Positions 16,163-24,432 of a stretch of DNA of 33,060 bases are shown here, in pieces. Positions within the stretch are counted from its first letter, which is position 1. Each line of letters begins with the position of its first letter. A model generated the notes under the pieces. That model ran no database searches. It was given only the letters and a program-made list of their open reading frames with translations, and had not been told where the DNA came from. The stretch comes from Bacteroidota bacterium. GTDB lineage: Bacteria > Bacteroidota > Bacteroidia > B-17B0 > Aurantibacillaceae. Location of the stretch: positions 1 through 33,060 of the forward strand of contig JANYGK010000100.1 of assembly GCA_025362395.1 (NCBI GenBank), written 5' to 3'. The translations under genes and the position numbers were made by a program.

Positions 16163-17083
16163 TTAATTTATTTCCAATACTATTTTACCGTTTACGCCGC
16201 CGACCGACACTATATCCTGTGCTTCGGCTGCTTCTTCCAACTTCATAGTTTTAGTAATGTGAGGTTTTATTTTGCCTTGCTCTATTAATTGTTTACCATA
16301 TTCTAATTTTGTATACACGGGATTTGAAAAAACAAATTGAGCGGTTACTCCATACTTTCCGGCTAATTCAGCAGAAGGCGGCATAACGATGCTTAATAAT
16401 TTGCCTCCTTTTTTTAATACTTCAAAGCATTTATTTTGTGAAGGCCCTCCTGCTAAATCAGCAACAAGGTCCGCGTCTTTTACAAGCTTTGTAAAATCCT
16501 GTGTTTTGTAATCAATGCTTTCATCGGCTCCGAGTGTTTTTATAAGTTCAACGCCTTCACCTGATGCAGTGCCTATTACATAAGCACCTAATGCTTTTGC
16601 CATTTGTACCATAACGCTGCCAACTGCTCCGGCGGCTCCCTGTATTAATACCTTTTGTCCCTTTTGTAATTGTCCCAACTCTATTAACACGGTGTTTGAT
16701 GTGGTAAGCGGTACAGCTAAAGCTACGGCTTCATTAGCGGTAAGGTTTGCCGGCTTTAAAGCAGTACGTTCTTCTTTAGCTGCAACATATTCGGCATAGG
16801 TTCCTCCCGAAGCAGTTGCAAAAACATCGTCACCGGCTTTAAAGCGTGTTACTTTATTTCCTATAGCCTCTATAATACCCGCTACATCAGATCCCGGGAT
16901 ATAAGGCATTTCCACAGGCATCGTTTTTTGCATGTGTCCCTCACGAATTTTCATATCCAACGGGTTAACAGTTGTTGCTGTCACTTTTATTAAAACTTCA
17001 TCTTCCTTCGGAATTGGCTTATCAACTTGATTTAATTTTAAAACGCTTGAATCGCCAAAAGAAGTGTATTGTATTGCTTTCAT
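16163..17083 (-). CDS. NADP-dependent quinone-oxidoreductase-like MDR protein
   Basis: 306 residues of the medium-chain dehydrogenase/reductase superfamily. The N-terminal GroES-like fold (MKAIQYTSFGDSSVLKL; VNPLDMKIREG; YIPGSDVAGIIEAIG) precedes a Rossmann domain with the nucleotide-binding GAAGAVGSVMVQMAKALGA near residue 148. The catalytic and structural zinc cysteines of alcohol dehydrogenases are absent, which places it with quinone/enone reductases. It would reduce electrophilic carbonyls or quinones with NAD(P)H in the cytoplasm. It is the first gene of a two-gene minus-strand operon with the APC permease; the functional link is not obvious. Confidence 0.88.
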   Translation of the reverse strand: MKAIQYTSFGDSSVLKLNQVDKPIPKEDEVLIKVTATTVNPLDMKIREGHMQKTMPVEMPYIPGSDVAGIIEAIGNKVTRFKAGDDVFATASGGTYAEYVAAKEERTALKPANLTANEAVALAVPLTTSNTVLIELGQLQKGQKVLIQGAAGAVGSVMVQMAKALGAYVIGTASGEGVELIKTLGADESIDYKTQDFTKLVKDADLVADLAGGPSQNKCFEVLKKGGKLLSIVMPPSAELAGKYGVTAQFVFSNPVYTKLEYGKQLIEQGKIKPHITKTMKLEEAAEAQDIVSVGGVNGKIVLEIN

Positions 17084-17254
17084 ATTTTATATATTAAGAC
17101 ATAGTGTAAATTTGCTGTATATTAAAGCGTTTTTTAATTTCATTGCCATGAGCAAAGAAATAAAATGCAATTTAAGAAAATCAGCCATTTAAGCGGTATT
17201 TTTAATGCGAACAATTAATGCTTAGGTATGTTCACGGCTACGTGCATTAAACAG

Positions 17255-17279
17255 AAAAGCCCCGCTGAGCAAGGCTTTT
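17255..17279 (-). terminator. Terminator of tRNA-Arg
   Basis: AAAAGCC (17255-17261) and GGCTTTT (17273-17279) pair around an 11-nt loop, 8 nt beyond the tRNA 3' end on the minus strand. On the plus strand the right arm runs into TTTTTT, so it can act in both directions. Confidence 0.7.
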
Positions 17280-17286
17280 TTGTTTG

Positions 17287-17358
17287 TGACTCTGTCAGGA
17301 ATCGAACCTGAATCTCAAGCTTCGGAGGCCCGAATACTATCCGTTGTACTACAGAGCC
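17287..17358 (-). tRNA. tRNA-Arg, anticodon CCG
   Basis: The 72-nt minus-strand sequence folds into a full cloverleaf. The acceptor GGCTCTG pairs with CAGAGTC (one G-T). The D stem is GTAC/GTAT and the anticodon stem CGGGC/GCTTG. The anticodon loop is CTCCGAA (anticodon CCG), and the T arm is TCAGG-TTCGATT-CCTGA. The discriminator base is A, and CCA is not encoded (the next bases are CAA). It reads CGG arginine codons. A -7 promoter element lies 14 nt upstream and a hairpin terminator 8 nt downstream, so it is a single-gene transcript. Confidence 0.96.
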
Positions 17359-17372
17359 AAAAATTGAGAGTG

Positions 17373-17380
17373 CAAATATA
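17373..17380 (-). promoter_or_regulatory. -7 element of the tRNA-Arg promoter
   Basis: The minus strand reads TATATTTG, a perfect TAnnTTTG, 14 nt before the mature 5' end. Because a tRNA start is unambiguous, this calibrates the promoter motif for the rest of the window. Confidence 0.7.
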
Positions 17381-17391
17381 GAGTAATTATT

Positions 17392-18762
17392 TTAAACGAG
17401 CGGTTGCACAACGCTGTGTGTAGGGTAATCTTTTACCAGGTCTTTAATTAATACGTTACCCTTTGATGTGTTAAGGACTTCATCCATGCTTTTCATTAAG
17501 CTTTGTACGAGTTTTAATTCGGAGGTGTTTTCCATGGGCAGTTCATTTACACCCTTCTCATCCAACCTGTCTAAAATATATTTTACGGTAAGTTTAGATT
17601 CTGTAATGCCGGGTTGGTAGCCTATCTCTTTATCATTGGGTGTTTTTACTTCATTAAAAATACCTGTTTCGGTAAAATCGAAAATAATATTGCGTGCCAA
17701 TCGTACCGGCAGATCCAGTTTTTTTGCAATTTGCATAGCGGTAAAGGGCGTTTTGCCTTCATTAAAATTCTTTACCACATGGTTGGCGATCAACAAAGCG
17801 ATTACACGCTTATACCTTATACTAATGTTAATGATGTCATTCTCTAACTCGTAATGATCAACATTTTGATTGGCAAAGGTGAGTTCAGCTCCAAACATAA
17901 CAACAAACCAAGAATATTGCACCCATATTAAAAATAAGGGTAATGCGGCAAAGCTTCCGTAAATAGTATTGTATTGCGCTACCCCGATCTGTGAAGAAAC
18001 ATAAACCCATTCGAGCAGTTCAAACAGTATGGCTGCTACTAAGCCCCCCAACAAAGCACTTTTAATATTAACTTTAGTATTGGGCAAAGCCATATAAAGA
18101 AATATGAACATACCCCATATTAATGAAAAAGCAAAAACCTTAAGCATAACAAACCCGATAGGGCTTAGTAATGCAAAGCTCGACGATACAGTATCGAGTC
18201 CTGTTTTTAAACCTACGGTTAAGCTGCCCGATAAAATAATAAATATAGGAGCAATTAGCATAATTGATAAATAATCCGTTATTTTTCGTGTCCACACCCT
18301 GTCACGTTTTATTTCCCAAATCTCATTAAAGCTGTTTTCAATGCTGCCCAACAGTTTCATAACCGACCATAATAACAGCACAACCCCTACACCTGCAATT
18401 AACCCGCCTTTGGTATTGCTCAGCATTTTATTGGCATATACAAAAGCCTGCTGTAACAGGTCCTGCTGCTCACTAAAATCCTGCAACAACTGCTTTTGTA
18501 AATTTTCCTGAAATCCAAAGCCTTTGGCAATGGCAAATGCCAATGCAATAATAGGTACTATGGAAAATAAGGTATAATACGTTAAGGCTGTAGATTTAAG
18601 CATGCACTTATCTTCATTAAACCCTTTAATAGCTAATGCAAAAATGCGCAACTGCTTCAGAAAAAAGCCTTGCTTCTTTTCCATTTTATCTAATCTTACG
18701 CGCCATAATTTATGGTTTAGGAAGTGAGTAGTACGTTTAAAGGCTGTAACTAAATTTGACAT
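17392..18762 (-). CDS. YihY/BrkB-family inner-membrane protein
   Basis: 456 residues. The YihY/virulence-factor BrkB domain occupies about 40-305, with roughly six membrane helices and the conserved segments LKSTALTYYTLFSIVPIIALAFA, then GSFAALPLFLIWVQYSWFVVMFGAEL. The C-terminal ~140 residues are soluble and look like a winged-helix-type extension (TAMQIAKKLDLPVRLARNIIFDF), commonly seen in Bacteroidota members and absent from the ~290-residue E. coli YihY. The molecular function is not established; the older name RNase BN for this family was an error. The ATG at 18762 is 32 bp after the stop of the upstream hydroxylase gene. Confidence 0.9.
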   Translation of the reverse strand: MSNLVTAFKRTTHFLNHKLWRVRLDKMEKKQGFFLKQLRIFALAIKGFNEDKCMLKSTALTYYTLFSIVPIIALAFAIAKGFGFQENLQKQLLQDFSEQQDLLQQAFVYANKMLSNTKGGLIAGVGVVLLLWSVMKLLGSIENSFNEIWEIKRDRVWTRKITDYLSIMLIAPIFIILSGSLTVGLKTGLDTVSSSFALLSPIGFVMLKVFAFSLIWGMFIFLYMALPNTKVNIKSALLGGLVAAILFELLEWVYVSSQIGVAQYNTIYGSFAALPLFLIWVQYSWFVVMFGAELTFANQNVDHYELENDIINISIRYKRVIALLIANHVVKNFNEGKTPFTAMQIAKKLDLPVRLARNIIFDFTETGIFNEVKTPNDKEIGYQPGITESKLTVKYILDRLDEKGVNELPMENTSELKLVQSLMKSMDEVLNTSKGNVLIKDLVKDYPTHSVVQPLV

Positions 18763-18794
18763 AGTTTTATAAAAATATAATAATTTAAAGATAA

Positions 18795-19688
18795 TTAAAT
18801 AGAACTGTTTTCGTGCAATTCTTTTCTTAATTGCCGGGCTGTTTTTGTGCTGCCGTCATGACTCCAGCCCGGGGGGCCAAAAACATACATACATTTATGT
18901 TTAAAGGTGGTTCCTTTTTTAATATCCTTGCCAATGTTTTTCCATTCATGAAATACCATATGAAACGGATTGTAAGAATTTAAATTGGTTGTTAAGCCGT
19001 ATTTTACTTCCTCCTCTTCTTTAGCGAACGTGCCAAATAAACGGTCCCAGATAATAAATACCATTCCCATATTTTTATCGAGGTATTTTACATTGCTGGC
19101 ATGGTGTACGCGGTGGTGCGAAGGTGTTGAAAGAAGCCATTCTAAAAAACCTAATTTTCCTACGGTTTTTGTGTGAATGAGTATGCCGTAAATTTGTGTG
19201 GCTGCATATATAAACATGGTGTCTAACGGATCGAAACCCAAAAAAGACAATGGAATAAAATAGATAAAGCGATACACAGGTTGAAATACAGAGGATCGGA
19301 AACCTACGGTTAAATTAAATTCTTCCGATGAATGATGGGTAACGTGAACCGCCCAAAAAAAACGACAGTAGTGATCAACTCTATGCAGCCAGTAAAACAA
19401 AAAGTCTTGGGAGATCAATAAAACAGCCCAGTACAACACAGGATGTATACTTTTATCAATGCCTGTAAATTTAAATTGATAGAAATACCAGAGTACGGCC
19501 AAACAAATTCCTCTTACTAAAATATCCAGCGAAAAATTTAAGACAGTTAAATAGATGTTTGATAAAAGCCCTTTAGTGGAATAGTATTTTTTTTCGTGCC
19601 ACCAACTGTAAAAAATTTCTATCCCTATAACAAGTGCATAGATTGGTATAGATAATTTTATCAGAAGCTCTTCTCTGAATTCATTCAT
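18795..19688 (-). CDS. Fatty-acid hydroxylase / sterol-desaturase superfamily protein
   Basis: 297 residues with four or so membrane segments and the complete di-iron histidine set: H102-x3-H106 (HRVDH), H115-x2-H118-H119 (HVTHH) and H192-x2-H195-H196 (HRVHH). These are the hallmarks of membrane di-iron enzymes that hydroxylate or desaturate lipids using O2. The substrate in Bacteroidota is not determined; ornithine or other lipid acyl chains and carotenoids are possibilities. It starts 12 bp after the giant T9SS protein gene ends and may be partly co-transcribed with it. Confidence 0.9.
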   Translation of the reverse strand: MNEFREELLIKLSIPIYALVIGIEIFYSWWHEKKYYSTKGLLSNIYLTVLNFSLDILVRGICLAVLWYFYQFKFTGIDKSIHPVLYWAVLLISQDFLFYWLHRVDHYCRFFWAVHVTHHSSEEFNLTVGFRSSVFQPVYRFIYFIPLSFLGFDPLDTMFIYAATQIYGILIHTKTVGKLGFLEWLLSTPSHHRVHHASNVKYLDKNMGMVFIIWDRLFGTFAKEEEEVKYGLTTNLNSYNPFHMVFHEWKNIGKDIKKGTTFKHKCMYVFGPPGWSHDGSTKTARQLRKELHENSSI

Positions 19689-19700
19689 TAAATAAAGGCT

Positions 19701-22700
19701 TTAATTGCGGAACAAAGATAAGGAGCCTTTTTCAGTTTTAGAAACATCTTTAATATCAGTATAGTTAATTATATAAAAGTAGCTGCCGTCAACCGCGGCG
19801 GCCCCTGCCCTTGTTTTTCCGTCCCAATATCCGTTTATACCGTCCCACTCATACATTTTTATTCCCCAACGGTCAAAAATACTGCAATTCAGTGATTTAA
19901 TCCCCGACGTTTTAATACTGAACAGATCGTTTTTTGCATCGTTATTAGGCGTAAATACATTAGGGATATTTATCGTTGCATTATTAAGGATCTCAATACA
20001 ATTAGTTACTGTATCATGACAACCTGAACTTGATGAAACTAATAAACTTATACAACACTTGCCTGTATCAGCCGCCGTTGTTGTGACGTTGCTGGTTGTA
20101 TAGGAAGACGTATTACATAATTGCCAGATATAACTCACAGCATTAGTACTGTTATTAATTAAATGGATAGTACTTCCCTGGGTCACTAAGGTGCCTTCTT
20201 GTACACTGAATAAAGCAACAGGTCTGGGAGTTACCGTAATTACTGCAGGTGAAACGTATGATGCAGAACAACCGCTTACAGGGTCGGTAGTAGTGGCACT
20301 TACCGTGTAAGACCCCACCGATGTATAGCAATGAGAGGGGTTGTGTGTGTTCCCCGTAGCGCCGTCTCCAAACTGGTATGTAATGGCATTGGATGAATTA
20401 CTACCGTCATTAAATGTTACGCAAACAGTTGAACAACCGCTTGTATTGCTTGCTATAACTGATAATGATGGAGAAGAATTAACACTAACCGTAGTTAATG
20501 CATTGGAAGCGCAGCCTCCGTTTGAGCCCGATACTGTATAAGTTGTGGTAGTATTTGGAGACGGATTGATAGTAGCGGTAGTTTCGCCGGTGTTCCATGT
20601 ATAGGTAGTAATGCCACTTGCTGTTAATGTAGCAGGCTGCCCGGAACATACGGTTGCCGAAGTTACACTGATTGTTGGAGTAGGACTTACGTTTATGGTA
20701 ATTGTAAAAGGAACTGTATTTACGCACCCCGAACTGTTTGTGCCGGTAACAGAATAAATAGTGGTTGCGACAGGACTAACGGTTTGAGAACTGCCTGAAA
20801 ACAGGTTTGACCATGTATAGGTAGTTGCCCCTGTCGCTGATAAAGCAGTAGATTGCCCTGTACAGATGTTAGGCGGTAAAGATGTTAACGTTAGGGTTGG
20901 CCCGGCATTTACAGAAACGGTTGAAGAAGCTGTTCCGCTGCAGGTACCAATACTTCCGCTTACTGTATAAACAGTTGTTGTAACAGGAGAGACAGAAATA
21001 GTATTTGTACCGGCGCCGGTGTTCCAGGTATAGGAATTAGCACCGTTCGCTGTTAGCAGGATATTAGTTCCCGAACACATAGTGGCAGAATTTACAGTAA
21101 GGGTAATGTTAGAGCCTACAGTTACTGTTGCTGTTTGAATACCCGTGCATACAGAGTTTGATCCGCTTACTGTATAAACGGTTGTAGAAGCAGGAGAAAC
21201 AGAAACAGTATTTGTAATAGCTCCTGTGCTCCAGGTGTAGGAGGTAGCAGCACTTGTAGGAGTTAATACGGCAGACTGTCCCGGGCAAATGGTAGTATTG
21301 TTTACACTTATACTTAAGCCTGAACTCACTGTAACGGTAGCAGTTTTTGTGCTGCTGCATGCCCCATTTGTGCCGCTTACTGTATATACAGTTGTAGAAG
21401 CAGGCGCGACAGAAATAGTATTTGTATTAGCGCCTGTACTCCATGTGTAAGTATTAGCACCGCCCGCAGTTAATATGGTATTTACCCCCGCGCAAATAGT
21501 AACGGAAGTTACCGTTAGTGTTAAGTTATCTACCGCCACAGTGGCTGTGTTTATGCTGCTGCAAGCGCCGTTTGCACCGGTTACGGTAAATACGGCAGTG
21601 CCTGTGGGCGCAACAGAAATCGTATTGGTATTAGCGCCCGTGCTCCATGTATAATTCGTTGCCCCGCCGGCCGTTAACACAGCGTTTCCTCCCAAACAAA
21701 CAGTGGCAGAATTAACCGTAATTACAGGCACAGCATTTACCGTTACTGTAGCTGTTTGTAAACCGGTGCAGATACCGTTTACCCCGGTTACAGTATACAC
21801 AGTGGTTGAGGCCGGTGATACCAAAATAGTATTTGTAGTAGCGCCTGTGCTCCATGTATAAGATGTAGCAGAGCTTGTGGGCGTTAATAAAGCGGATTGT
21901 CCTGCGCAAATAGTCGGGCTGTTAACACTTATGCTTAATGAAGGGCTTACGGTTACTGTTGATGTTTTTGTACTGCTGCATGCGCCGCTTGTTCCGGCTA
22001 CAGTATAAACAGTTGTAGTAAGCGGTGAAACAGAAATGGTATTTGTATTGGCACCGGTACTCCATGTGTAGTTTATTGCCCCGCTCGCAGTAAGCAATGC
22101 ACTCCCCCCTAAACAGATAGTGGTTGAAGTTACGGTAAGAGTCATGTTATCTACACTTACCGTAGTTGTTTTTATACTGTTGCAGATACCATTTACGCCT
22201 GTTACGGTATAAATAGTAGTTGCTGCGGGCGAAACCGAAATTGTATTCGTAGTAGCGCCCGTACTCCATGTATAGTTTGTTGCCCCACTTGCTGTTAATA
22301 TAGTATTGCTTCCTGCACAAATGGTAGCTGAGTTCACTGTAATGGTTGGAGTAGTATTAATAGTTACGGTTGCAGTTTGCATTCCCGTGCAGGTTCCGCT
22401 TGTACCGTTTACTGTATAAACAGTGGTAGAGGCAGGTGAAACAGAAACAGTACTTGTATTAGCGCCGGTGTTCCAGGTGTAAGTAGTTGCCCCGCTTGCC
22501 GTTAATAGGGTGCTATTTCCTGCGCAGGCTGTAGCATTTGCAACAGATAGAGTTAAGCCCGGATTTACGGTAATAATAATGGGTAATCTGTAAATGCCGG
22601 GGCAAGAGCCCGCGTAAACTGTATACGTTCCTGCGGCAGTGTAAGTAGGTGTAGTATACAATGTGCCTGTAAATACGGCATTTCCGCCTGTGATTGAATT

Positions 22701-24380
22701 ATACCATTGTATAGTTGCGGTAGAATTAGTACTTGAAGCCGAAACAGTAGTGGATTGGTTGGCGCATAACGTTTGGCTTGTTGATGAGGTGATAAAAGTA
22801 TACGTTGGAATAGTTTGGTTATTGAGTCCTGTATTTCCTGAGGTAGCCCCGTTCATAGGAAACGCTGAACTAAAAGCAACCGCGTTGGTTACGCCATTTG
22901 GCCCGCCGTTTACATTTTGCGTAAACACACTTCCGTTGCCGGCAATATAGCCGCCGCTTCCGCCGCCGCCCGGCCCTTGTCCTTCATTTGTTAAGGTTCC
23001 TGAAATTATTTGGTTACCGCCGGTGCCGCCATTAGCATTTGTTGTAACAGCGGATATAATGCCGTTACTTTTTAAAATGATTGTTCCTCCGGCTCCCGCA
23101 CCACCGGAACCATCAATACCTTGTACGGGATTACTGAAGTTAGGTGCCCCTGAAGCATTTACACCGTTGGCACCGTTAGCGCTTATAGTTCCCGATCCTG
23201 AAATTGTTCCGTAATTTAATATATAAATAATACCACCTCCTGTGCCGCCGCCGCAAGCATTTACTCCATTTGACTGACCTACGGATTTATGTCCTGAGCC
23301 GCCGCCGCCGCCCATATATATTTTACCTGTAGAATAATCCAGCGGCCTGCCACCATAACCCCCATAGTTAAACCTTTTAAAGCTTCCCCAAAAAGCATTG
23401 TTAGGCGGATTCGTAGTTGGATTACCATTTACCGTAGATGTGCCGTAACCTCCTTTGCCGCCGCCACTCGAAATAATGGATGCCCTGCCTGCAAATTCAA
23501 GGTTAAATGCCGTACTATATGTAGTATTAGGTACACCTAGTCCATAATAACCGGTCAAATTTCCTGCATTACCCCCGCCGCCGCCGCCGCAGTTGTTAGC
23601 ATTTCCGCCGCCGCCCCCGTTTGCAGGAGCTCCTTTACATTGTTTACCGAGTGTGTCATCAGTGGCAGCAGAGTTTATAAGTCGGTCACTGCCTATTCCT
23701 TCTCCTTTTTCGGCTCCGTCATTAGGATTTTTAGTAGCATAATTTCCGTTACCTGTTCCGGCATCTCCAATTGGCACTCCGCCTCTAAAACCTAATGCAT
23801 TTGCTGAAATTAAACCGCCGGAATTAACAGTTGTATTACCATCAACCTCTACGGCTAAAACCCCTCCTGTAGAACCGTTCCAAGGATCTGTTGTAAGTGT
23901 TCCTGTAGCGGCAATATTAAGCGAACTATAACGAGGAACCCTTACAATTTGTGTTTTTCCCGTATTGGAATAAGCATAGGTCAAGCCACAATTTATTTCT
24001 ATTTGTGTACCTGAAATAACGGATTTAACTTCCGCAAACTCGTAATTACCACATGTTCCATAATTATAAATTGTGCCGTATGTACTGTCAGGAGCCCATA
24101 TAGGTGTGGGAATTAATTTAATGAGCGCACCCTGCATTTGTATAACCATAATAAGATCACCGGGGGCAAGAGTGGCGGCAAACCTGGAATTTGAATTTAA
24201 TCCGCTGGCCGTAACATTTATGGTTGCAGTTCCCGCAGGTGCATTTAAAGACAAGGAGGTGAATTCGTTTACTTTTGTATTGGCAACATTTATATTTCCT
24301 GCCCCGCTTTTTCCTTTTTGAGAAAATACATTAAGTGAAAAAAACAATATGGATATAATTAAGTAAAATTTAAACTTCAT
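19701..24380 (-). CDS. Giant T9SS type-B secreted surface protein with Gly-rich region and ten Ig-like repeats
   Basis: 1559 residues from the ATG at 24380. A longer frame opens at 24449, but the chosen Met begins a classical signal peptide (MKFKFYLIISILFFSLNVFS) and a perfect -7 element lies inside the extra stretch. The order of parts is: signal peptide; a beta region (about 20-180, with PGDLIMVIQMQGA); a Gly-rich region (about 185-510, blocks such as GGGGGNANNCGGGGGG); ten Ig-like domains of 68-72 residues (606-1300), each with a Cys near residue 14 and a T-Y-T-W motif; two PKD-like domains (about 1300-1465); and a C-terminal gliding-motility-associated/CHU_C sorting domain (NVFTPNNDAKNDLF, FDRWG, DGSYFYII). 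It is exported by Sec and T9SS and attached at the surface. It is probably an adhesin; the ligand is unknown. Confidence 0.92.
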   Translation of the reverse strand: MKFKFYLIISILFFSLNVFSQKGKSGAGNINVANTKVNEFTSLSLNAPAGTATINVTASGLNSNSRFAATLAPGDLIMVIQMQGALIKLIPTPIWAPDSTYGTIYNYGTCGNYEFAEVKSVISGTQIEINCGLTYAYSNTGKTQIVRVPRYSSLNIAATGTLTTDPWNGSTGGVLAVEVDGNTTVNSGGLISANALGFRGGVPIGDAGTGNGNYATKNPNDGAEKGEGIGSDRLINSAATDDTLGKQCKGAPANGGGGGNANNCGGGGGGNAGNLTGYYGLGVPNTTYSTAFNLEFAGRASIISSGGGKGGYGTSTVNGNPTTNPPNNAFWGSFKRFNYGGYGGRPLDYSTGKIYMGGGGGSGHKSVGQSNGVNACGGGTGGGIIYILNYGTISGSGTISANGANGVNASGAPNFSNPVQGIDGSGGAGAGGTIILKSNGIISAVTTNANGGTGGNQIISGTLTNEGQGPGGGGSGGYIAGNGSVFTQNVNGGPNGVTNAVAFSSAFPMNGATSGNTGLNNQTIPTYTFITSSTSQTLCANQSTTVSASSTNSTATIQWYNSITGGNAVFTGTLYTTPTYTAAGTYTVYAGSCPGIYRLPIIITVNPGLTLSVANATACAGNSTLLTASGATTYTWNTGANTSTVSVSPASTTVYTVNGTSGTCTGMQTATVTINTTPTITVNSATICAGSNTILTASGATNYTWSTGATTNTISVSPAATTIYTVTGVNGICNSIKTTTVSVDNMTLTVTSTTICLGGSALLTASGAINYTWSTGANTNTISVSPLTTTVYTVAGTSGACSSTKTSTVTVSPSLSISVNSPTICAGQSALLTPTSSATSYTWSTGATTNTILVSPASTTVYTVTGVNGICTGLQTATVTVNAVPVITVNSATVCLGGNAVLTAGGATNYTWSTGANTNTISVAPTGTAVFTVTGANGACSSINTATVAVDNLTLTVTSVTICAGVNTILTAGGANTYTWSTGANTNTISVAPASTTVYTVSGTNGACSSTKTATVTVSSGLSISVNNTTICPGQSAVLTPTSAATSYTWSTGAITNTVSVSPASTTVYTVSGSNSVCTGIQTATVTVGSNITLTVNSATMCSGTNILLTANGANSYTWNTGAGTNTISVSPVTTTVYTVSGSIGTCSGTASSTVSVNAGPTLTLTSLPPNICTGQSTALSATGATTYTWSNLFSGSSQTVSPVATTIYSVTGTNSSGCVNTVPFTITINVSPTPTISVTSATVCSGQPATLTASGITTYTWNTGETTATINPSPNTTTTYTVSGSNGGCASNALTTVSVNSSPSLSVIASNTSGCSTVCVTFNDGSNSSNAITYQFGDGATGNTHNPSHCYTSVGSYTVSATTTDPVSGCSASYVSPAVITVTPRPVALFSVQEGTLVTQGSTIHLINNSTNAVSYIWQLCNTSSYTTSNVTTTAADTGKCCISLLVSSSSGCHDTVTNCIEILNNATINIPNVFTPNNDAKNDLFSIKTSGIKSLNCSIFDRWGIKMYEWDGINGYWDGKTRAGAAAVDGSYFYIINYTDIKDVSKTEKGSLSLFRN
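20481..22565 (-). repeat. Ten-copy Ig-like domain array
   Basis: Ten consecutive units of 69, 69, 68, 70, 69, 68, 70, 69, 72 and 71 residues share C-x-G...LTA-G-TYTWSTGA-TNTISVSP-TTVYTV spacing. Units 2-4 and 5-7 form a higher-order repeat of two identical-length 207-residue (621-bp) blocks at 21738-22358 and 21117-21737. Confidence 0.9.
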
Positions 24381-24398
24381 AGTACGAATATTTACTAC

Positions 24399-24406
24399 CA
24401 AATATA
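24399..24406 (-). promoter_or_regulatory. -7 element of the giant surface protein gene
   Basis: The minus strand reads TATATTTG, 18 nt before the ATG at 24380. It decides between the two possible starts: an ATG at 24449 would place the promoter inside the coding region. Confidence 0.6.
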
Positions 24407-24432
24407 CAAAAATCAAAATAGTAAAAAGAAAA

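Noticed and set aside
17107-17174. Perfect TAAATTTG on the plus strand followed by a 14-codon ATG frame
   Set aside because: No -33 element at a valid spacing. The peptide is too short and without features, and the region leads straight into the tRNA terminator. Probably chance in AT-rich DNA.
17287-17358. tRNA-Arg as an integration site of a mobile element
   Set aside because: No integrase gene, no direct repeat of the tRNA 3' end and no composition shift is visible on either side in the window.
20481-22565. Periodic repeats that could suggest a CRISPR or minisatellite array
   Set aside because: The units are about 207 bp, fully coding in one frame and diverged at third positions; they are Ig-domain repeats.
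20341-23214. Several open frames of 63-95 codons on both strands inside the giant surface-protein gene
   Set aside because: They are by-products of the repetitive Thr/Ser/Gly codons of the real gene. They lack start signals and family features, and recur at the repeat period.
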